From contig NZ_AP021875.1 of the NCBI RefSeq assembly GCF_009688965.1, forward strand, positions 6,138,001-6,202,000: a stretch of DNA of 64,000 bases. Reading direction: 5' to 3'. The position numbers and the translations under genes are program-made. Source of the DNA: Desulfosarcina widdelii. Its GTDB lineage: Bacteria; Desulfobacterota; Desulfobacteria; Desulfobacterales; Desulfosarcinaceae. Of this stretch, positions 59,117-64,000 are shown one piece after another (within the stretch, counting starts at the first letter, position 1; each line of letters starts with the position of its first letter). The notes under the pieces were generated by a model that worked only from the letters and a program-made list of their open reading frames with translations, did no database searches and was not told the origin of the DNA.

Positions 59117-60394
59117 TTACCGGAAGTCTGAGGATATCCCGCCGTAGACGGCGGCGAATCGATCCGTGGCGCTGACCACGAAAAAGACCCGTTCCCCCCC
59201 ATGGATGGTGAAGGGCGGCAGGTCAATACGATGGCCAATGCCGCTTCCCTCGAAGCGGACGGCCAAATGGTGAACCCCGGGTTCGAGGCGCAGGCGCAGC
59301 AGGGTGTTCCTGGCCGGCAGGGTCTGCCAGGAGCGGGTATCGGCCTCTTCCATGGCCATGAGGATCAGCCGGGTCATAAAGCTGGCGAAAGGATCGTCTT
59401 CTTTTTCTACTTGCTGGGCGATGGCCTCTTTGGCAAATACCCGGGCGGCTTCTTTGGCAATGATCGTTTTAGCCCTTCTGGTGAGCGATATGCGGGCCAC
59501 CCGGTTCAAGTCCGTGCCCACTGTTGTGGCCGAAAGGCGACGGTCACCCGCATCAACAGCGACAAAATCGGAGACGGTGCTCCGGTTTTCGTACCGGGGC
59601 CTGGAGATCCGGATGCCGGGGGGCAGCAGGATATCCCCCGAAACCTTCACGGGGCCGTTGCCGGTGCCGACAAACAGAATCGCTTCTCCTTCCGCTTCTG
59701 AAAATGGCCGATGGTCCTCATCGGATGCCCGGTATATCGAAGCCTGGCTGTCGTCCGGCTCGATACCGGAAAGCCGCCCCATTCGAAACAACGCCTCACG
59801 AACGGGTTCCGGATCGGGCATGGACCTGGCCATCCTTTCGTAAAGGATATAGGCGTCGTTGTATTCATCGAGCAGTTCATAGCACAAGCCGATCAACGCA
59901 AGGCTGAAATACGCTTCGGACAGGGCCTCCGGATAGGCGTCGATTATTTTCAGGGCCTGCTTGGCCTCCACCAGGGCATCCTCGTATCGATCTATCATCA
60001 GGTAATCGATCATCAGGTAGGTATGAACCCACAGCCGTTCGCAGTACTCGCCCTTGTATTCGGTCATCCAGTCATTGACCAGAATCGATGCCGCCTGCTG
60101 GCTGACGCTGAGACGATCCTGTTTTTCCATCAGGTTCGATGCCTGCCGCAATTCAGCAATACTTTCTGAAAACCGTCCGGCACGATGCAGTAGCATTCCT
60201 TTTTCCATGAAGAGCAGAAGGGCGGACAGGCCGGCAGGATGCTCATCTTCGAGCGATTGAACGGCAGCGTTCGGGTCGCCGTCGATGAAAAAAGCATCGC
60301 GTGCGTGCTTGAGCGGGCCGCCAGCACAACCGCCGGTCATAAAAAGGCAAAAGGCCAGAACTGCCAGACGAAATGAGAAGCCGGCTCGGGACAT
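59117..60394 (-). CDS. COG3014-like TPR lipoprotein
   Basis: 425 residues. Lipoprotein signal with lipobox MTGGC near residue 23. Residues 60-200 are TPR-like helical pairs (AGRFSESIAELRQASNLMEKQ, YEDALVEAKQALKIIDAYPEALSEAYFSLALIGLCYELLDEYNDAYILYERMA). The C-terminal half is a beta-rich domain ending FFVVSATDRFAAVYGG. Such proteins are commonly adjacent to LpoB, as here, and are thought to act in envelope or peptidoglycan regulation (inference). Confidence 0.75.
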   Translation of the reverse strand: MSRAGFSFRLAVLAFCLFMTGGCAGGPLKHARDAFFIDGDPNAAVQSLEDEHPAGLSALLLFMEKGMLLHRAGRFSESIAELRQASNLMEKQDRLSVSQQAASILVNDWMTEYKGEYCERLWVHTYLMIDYLMIDRYEDALVEAKQALKIIDAYPEALSEAYFSLALIGLCYELLDEYNDAYILYERMARSMPDPEPVREALFRMGRLSGIEPDDSQASIYRASDEDHRPFSEAEGEAILFVGTGNGPVKVSGDILLPPGIRISRPRYENRSTVSDFVAVDAGDRRLSATTVGTDLNRVARISLTRRAKTIIAKEAARVFAKEAIAQQVEKEDDPFASFMTRLILMAMEEADTRSWQTLPARNTLLRLRLEPGVHHLAVRFEGSGIGHRIDLPPFTIHGGERVFFVVSATDRFAAVYGGISSDFR

Positions 60395-60497
60395 GCGGGA
60401 CTCCGCCGTGACGTAACGTCGCTCGACGCTAAAAATTGCGGGATGGTCTATCGACCGCCATGAATCGCCTTATCGGTGTGGGAAAAAACCCATTGGG

Positions 60498-61115
60498 CTA
60501 CCACCCGATGATGGGTTTGGAGGCCTCCCGGACCAGTTCCACACTGTCCGCCCATTCGATGAGGCTGGTTTCGATGCTGGTGAGTTCCAGATTGAGGCTG
60601 TAATAGATGTAAGACTTCTTTTTCAGCCGGATTTGTTTAGGTGCTTCTTTTTCGATGGAGCGCAGTGTGCCGGTCAGCATGTATTTCGCTCCCACCTGCC
60701 TTGCAAGCGCGATGCGGGTTTCCGGCGCCACAGCACCGCCCATCTGGTAGTCGGTTTCCGCCAGGATATTTTGCCGCTGCGATTTATTGACGAAACGGGC
60801 TTTTCCGGTTTGCAGGATCTCCTTGCGGATTTCGTCCGTAATGCCGCTGGTGTCGATGTGTTCGGATGTCCGGTTGGCAATGCCGTATACGATGATGACT
60901 GGCCGGTCCGAAGTCGAGCCAAGGGGCGGTTGGGTTCGCAGCGATTCCACCAGATCGTGGACGATTTTTTTCTTGTCCGAGAAGGTATACGTGGCATCGT
61001 AGGCCAGTTGTTCTTCGGGCGATACGGTCCGTGTTGTCGCCGTACAACCCGCCATGCAAACCATCAGGGGCAGGATCCCCAGCAACGAAAAAAGACGTTT
61101 GGTTGGCTTTTTCAT
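60498..61115 (-). CDS. LpoB-like penicillin-binding-protein activator
   Basis: 205 residues from the ATG at 61115, selected because it yields a lipoprotein signal (LLGILPLMVCMAGC). VIIVYGIANRTSEHIDTSGITDEIRKEILQTGKARFVNKSQRQNILAETDYQ is the LpoB core; GAKYMLTGTLRSIEKE and YYSLNLELTSIETSLIEWADS close it. LpoB-type proteins sit in the outer membrane and stimulate PBP1b-type synthases. It precedes the COG3014-like lipoprotein on the same strand. Confidence 0.88.
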   Translation of the reverse strand: MKKPTKRLFSLLGILPLMVCMAGCTATTRTVSPEEQLAYDATYTFSDKKKIVHDLVESLRTQPPLGSTSDRPVIIVYGIANRTSEHIDTSGITDEIRKEILQTGKARFVNKSQRQNILAETDYQMGGAVAPETRIALARQVGAKYMLTGTLRSIEKEAPKQIRLKKKSYIYYSLNLELTSIETSLIEWADSVELVREASKPIIGW

Positions 61116-61267
61116 GATCGGTGCACCTCTTTTGGTGAAGGGAAGGCAATCTGTCGTCGGGGTTGAGGATAGCAAAACTTTCCCGACAAATGAACCCGAA
61201 AATCAGTGCATCCCTTTTTCCATTGAAAACTCGAAGGCCAATGTTGATGGGATGAAATGCGCAGTGC

Positions 61268-62506
61268 TCATGCCGACCCCGCAAAGCCGCTGTATTCGTC
61301 ACCGTCCTCGCTCATGGACACCCCGTAAACGTCCTCGCCGTTGAAAGAAAAGACGATATGCGAGGGATCGATGGTGCCGTCTGCGGTTTCGTTCTGCCGG
61401 ATGGTGAACCCCACGGTGGCCGTACCGCTATCGGAGTCATAGAGCACATAATCCGGATAGGTGTCGAGGGTGATTTCGGTGGACGGGATTTCATCGCCGT
61501 AGTTGTACGTTTCGGCGATATTGTCGCTTTCGGCCCGGGTGATGCTCCAGTTGTAGATACTCTCCACCGACGATGCATCCATGGATTTGGTGAACTGGAA
61601 GGTCATGGTCATGCTGAGTTCGGCTCCGGCGTTCTCCAGGTACGAATCGATGGCCGATACGGGATAGCCGGAAGCCATCCTGTACGGAAACGTGCTGGTG
61701 GACCAGGCAAAGGCGATTTCAGGATTCTCGGTCTGGTCGATATACGCTTCGAGGGTGGTCGCCAGATCTTCGTCCAGATCCTCCAGTTCGTCCAAGACAT
61801 CCCTGGCGGCATCAAAGTCTCCCATATCGGCGTAGGCGTACCCGATTTCCGCCATGGCATCGTAAAATTCGTCATCGATTTCCAGGGCCTCCTGGAAATA
61901 CTTGATGGCTTCGTCGTACTCTTCCATCAACGCGTATGTTTTGCCCATCCCGTAATAACCGGCGGTGCTGTCGGGATCGGCTTTTACCACCTGTTCGAAC
62001 TGGTATTCGGCTTCTTCGTCGTCTTTGATCTTCAGCAGTGCTTCGCCGTAGGAATAGCGGTTCTCCGAACTGTCGTCGATCTCGACCGCCTTGTGGTATT
62101 GCGCGACCGCTTCGTCGTAGCGCTCCTCGGAATAGTAAAGCTGCCCTAAAGCCGTGTGAAAATCGGTGTTGGTGGGATCGTTCGCGATGGCGGTTTCATA
62201 GGTTTCGATGGCCTTGTCGACATCTTCGAGTTCGATGTAGGTCTGGGCGAGATACTTGACGGTATCGCTGTTGCTGTCCGAATCCGGATAGATCGCGATG
62301 GCTGCCTCGAAGGACCTGGCGGCCTCTTCGTAGTCCCCGTTGGTGTACTGGGTGATGCCGGCATCCAGAAACGTATTGGAAAGCTCTTCGAGCTTCGTGT
62401 CCTCGCTGGCCAGGATGGAAAAAATATCCGTGGCATCCCTTTCGCTCAATATCGTCGTCGCGGTGCCCCAGGAGAGTGAGTCCCCCAATACGCTTTCTAT
62501 ACCCAT
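61268..62506 (-). CDS. acidic TPR-repeat protein with C-terminal beta domain
   Basis: 412 residues, very rich in Asp and Glu. Residues 40-260 hold about six TPR units (NTFLDAGITQYTNGDYEEAARSFEAAIAIYP, VDKAIETYETAIANDPTNTDFHTALGQLYYSEERYDEAVAQYHKAVEID, YDEAIKYFQEALEID...). From about residue 285 a beta-rich region (FQFTKSMDASSVESIYNWSITRAES...) looks like an Ig-like/SbsA-type adhesion fold. No signal peptide is visible. A protein-protein interaction role is likely; the partner is unknown. Confidence 0.7.
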   Translation of the reverse strand: MGIESVLGDSLSWGTATTILSERDATDIFSILASEDTKLEELSNTFLDAGITQYTNGDYEEAARSFEAAIAIYPDSDSNSDTVKYLAQTYIELEDVDKAIETYETAIANDPTNTDFHTALGQLYYSEERYDEAVAQYHKAVEIDDSSENRYSYGEALLKIKDDEEAEYQFEQVVKADPDSTAGYYGMGKTYALMEEYDEAIKYFQEALEIDDEFYDAMAEIGYAYADMGDFDAARDVLDELEDLDEDLATTLEAYIDQTENPEIAFAWSTSTFPYRMASGYPVSAIDSYLENAGAELSMTMTFQFTKSMDASSVESIYNWSITRAESDNIAETYNYGDEIPSTEITLDTYPDYVLYDSDSGTATVGFTIRQNETADGTIDPSHIVFSFNGEDVYGVSMSEDGDEYSGFAGSA

Positions 62507-62615
62507 TTTTCGGCTCCTTTGAAGAACGGTTTCAACGCCTTTTCCTTGTCACGGTACCGGGAAACCGCTTAAGAACGATATCGTCGTATTATTTACGCGA
62601 CTATATTGGACTTTT

Positions 62616-62641
62616 GTCACAAACGTGTAACAGTTTGTGAC
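62616..62641. promoter_or_regulatory. inverted repeat in a divergent gene space
   Basis: GTCACAAAC (62616-62624) and GTTTGTGAC (62633-62641) with an 8-base spacer form a perfect 9-bp inverted repeat between two divergent genes, a possible regulator site. Confidence 0.4.
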
Positions 62642-62686
62642 GTGAAAGGGTGCTGGGGTTCGGCAAGGAAGCCTGCCTTTTTCAGG

Positions 62687-63598
62687 ATGGAAACCGTGAG
62701 CACGGGCATTGAAATCATCGGTGCGGAATCCATGGGCGTACGAAGCCTTTGCTGCCGGGTGACCCTGCCGGATCGGCGCATCGTCATCGATCCGGGGGTG
62801 GCCCTGGGATATCGGCGCAACGGTTTGCTGCCCCATCCGTTCCAGATCGCGGTCGGGCGGGAGGTGCGCGAGAAGATTTTACAGGCCCTGCGTGGCGCCA
62901 CCGACGTGGTGTTCAGCCATTTCCACGGCGACCATGTGCCGCTTGTGGGGGCGAATCCTTACCAGTTGGCCGTTCGGGATCTGCCTGAGACTTTTTGCCA
63001 ACTGCGCTGCTGGAGCAAATCCGATGACGGCCTGTCCGCCAACATGAAAAAGCGCTTTGACGATCTGGCGGATCTGCTGGGGGACCGGATGCAGGTCGCT
63101 GAAGGGCGGTCGCAAGGAGTCTTGGCTTTTTCCCGGTCTGTTCCCCACGGCGCGGCCGGCGGCAACATGGGCACCGTCATGATGACCCGTATTGCCATAG
63201 ATCGCCGCGTCTTCGTGCACGCTTCCGACATTCAACTGCTGGATGGCCCTACGGTGGACCGGGTGATCGACTGGCGGCCGGATATCCTGCTGGCGGCCGG
63301 GCCGCCGCTGTATCTTGATCGGTTGAGCGAGGCCGAACGGGAAATCGCCTGGGAAAACGCGTTCCGTCTGACAAGGTCCATTGATCTGGTGATCCTCGAC
63401 CACCACCTGATGCGCAGCGAAGAAGGCGCCCTCTGGATGGATGCGCTTTCCGCAGCCGCAAACAGAAAGGTCTATTGTGTCGCGGATTTCATGGGACGTC
63501 CCAGACAGATGCTGGAGGCCCAACGGGCGGATTTATACGACCGGATGCCGGTTCCGGCGGGATGGCATGATGCCTATGCCCAAACAGTGCCCCGTTGA
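62687..63598 (+). CDS. metallo-beta-lactamase-fold hydrolase
   Basis: 303 residues from the ATG at 62687 (a GTG three codons later is an alternative). IVIDPGVALGYRRNG, VVFSHFHGDHVPLV (HxHxDH-like), RSVPHGAAGGNMGTVMM, VFVHASDIQLLDGP and LILDHHLMRSEEGALW, the metal-binding signatures of an MBL fold, in the COG2248 arrangement. The substrate is unknown. It diverges from the TPR protein upstream. Confidence 0.85.
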   Translation: METVSTGIEIIGAESMGVRSLCCRVTLPDRRIVIDPGVALGYRRNGLLPHPFQIAVGREVREKILQALRGATDVVFSHFHGDHVPLVGANPYQLAVRDLPETFCQLRCWSKSDDGLSANMKKRFDDLADLLGDRMQVAEGRSQGVLAFSRSVPHGAAGGNMGTVMMTRIAIDRRVFVHASDIQLLDGPTVDRVIDWRPDILLAAGPPLYLDRLSEAEREIAWENAFRLTRSIDLVILDHHLMRSEEGALWMDALSAAANRKVYCVADFMGRPRQMLEAQRADLYDRMPVPAGWHDAYAQTVPR

Positions 63599-63669
63599 CC
63601 GATTCCATCCGGATCGACGGATAGATGTGGCAAAGTTTCATGTTTCGGTTGCATGGCGCTTTGACCTGT

Positions 63670-64000
63670 TCAGGCTCTTTTATTGCTGAAGTACAAATTG
63701 GCCGTAGCCACGATCGACGTGCCGATAATCAGCAGAAACGAGATGGCATTGATGACAGGGGTGCTGCCGTCACGCACCTGAAGATAGAGATTGATGGGCA
63801 GCGTGGCCTCCGAGCCCACGAGAAACAGCGTGGTATTGAAGTTTTCAAAGGACATCAGGAAGGCTACAGCGGCGGAACCGATAATGGCTGGCCTCAAGAA
63901 TCTGATGGTAATGTACCAGATCACCTGAAATCGGTTGGCGCCAAGGTTCAGGGCCGCCTCTTCCAGCGAGGGATCGAATTTTTTCAACCGTGCCGATACC
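63670..64000 (-). CDS. ABC transporter permease, polyamine type (partial)
   Basis: 110 codons at the right window edge; the frame stays open beyond 64000. The EAA loop SLEEAALNLGANRFQVIWYITIRFLRPAIIGSAAVAFLMSFENFNTT and the C-terminal span AISFLLIIGTSIVATANLYF are those of PotC/PotB-like inner-membrane permeases. The substrate is likely a polyamine or similar compound (inference). Confidence 0.85.
   Translation of the reverse strand, partial: VSARLKKFDPSLEEAALNLGANRFQVIWYITIRFLRPAIIGSAAVAFLMSFENFNTTLFLVGSEATLPINLYLQVRDGSTPVINAISFLLIIGTSIVATANLYFSNKRA

Overview
The window looks like chromosomal DNA of an anaerobic, probably sulfate-reducing member of the Desulfobacterota (Desulfosarcina/Desulfatitalea-like). 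This is an inference from gene content: a selenocysteine formate dehydrogenase, a MetV/MetF pair next to HdrA/MvhD-type flavin and iron-sulfur proteins (Wood-Ljungdahl methyl branch), CooC and CooT nickel/CODH-type maturation proteins, and a fatty-acid oxidation cluster with an EtfD/FadF-type ETF oxidoreductase. No rRNA, tRNA, CRISPR array or insertion-sequence transposase was seen.

Layout. 1-5.4 kb holds housekeeping and accessory genes: a GAF protein cut by the window edge, a class II glutamine amidotransferase, a plant-HPR1-like hydroxypyruvate reductase, rsmE, a VapBC-type toxin-antitoxin pair and a small phosphoesterase. 5.4-19.5 kb is a defence island. It starts with a sigma-54 activator whose N-terminus is an RtcR-like CARF domain. 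A five-gene co-directional operon follows (hsdR, hsdM, hsdS, a DUF3696-like ATPase, a PLD-like protein), then a DUF2188 protein and a short type II CBASS (CD-NTase, E2 joined to a SEC-C zinc motif, HNH-SAVED Cap5). Candidate sigma-54 promoters with exact GG-N10-GC spacing lie before hsdR (7057-7072) and before the DUF2188/CBASS block (15849-15864). The simplest reading is that one nucleotide-sensing activator controls both halves of the island. This is the main candidate for an undescribed system in the window.

20-31 kb: rnd, thrS, a VanZ-like gene, the selenocysteine formate dehydrogenase with a visible bacterial SECIS hairpin, and the convergent operon metV-metF-HdrA-like-HdrA/MvhD fusion. 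31-40 kb: a fatty-acid oxidation block, with a TetR regulator, acyl-CoA dehydrogenase, acyl-CoA ligase, an EtfD/FadF-like membrane oxidoreductase and EtfBA. The same palindrome (TGAATGA-N4-TCATTCA) sits just downstream of the -10 region of both the tetR promoter and the etf promoter, so the cluster is probably one regulon.

40-64 kb: mostly core genes (DegV, GerMN protein, EF-G-like GTPase, M48 protease with TPRs, ParA/ParB, NYN nuclease, DUF3842, CooT, an IspH-UbiA fusion, PIF1-like helicase, Ski2-like helicase, CooC, U32 peptidase-family protein, COG3014-like lipoprotein, LpoB, a TPR protein, a metallo-beta-lactamase-fold protein and a partial polyamine-type ABC permease). Intergenic spaces carry two dispersed repeat families: a 140-190 bp MITE-like element with terminal inverted repeats (two close copies and a diverged third) and a short GTAGGGGC-type palindrome (four copies).
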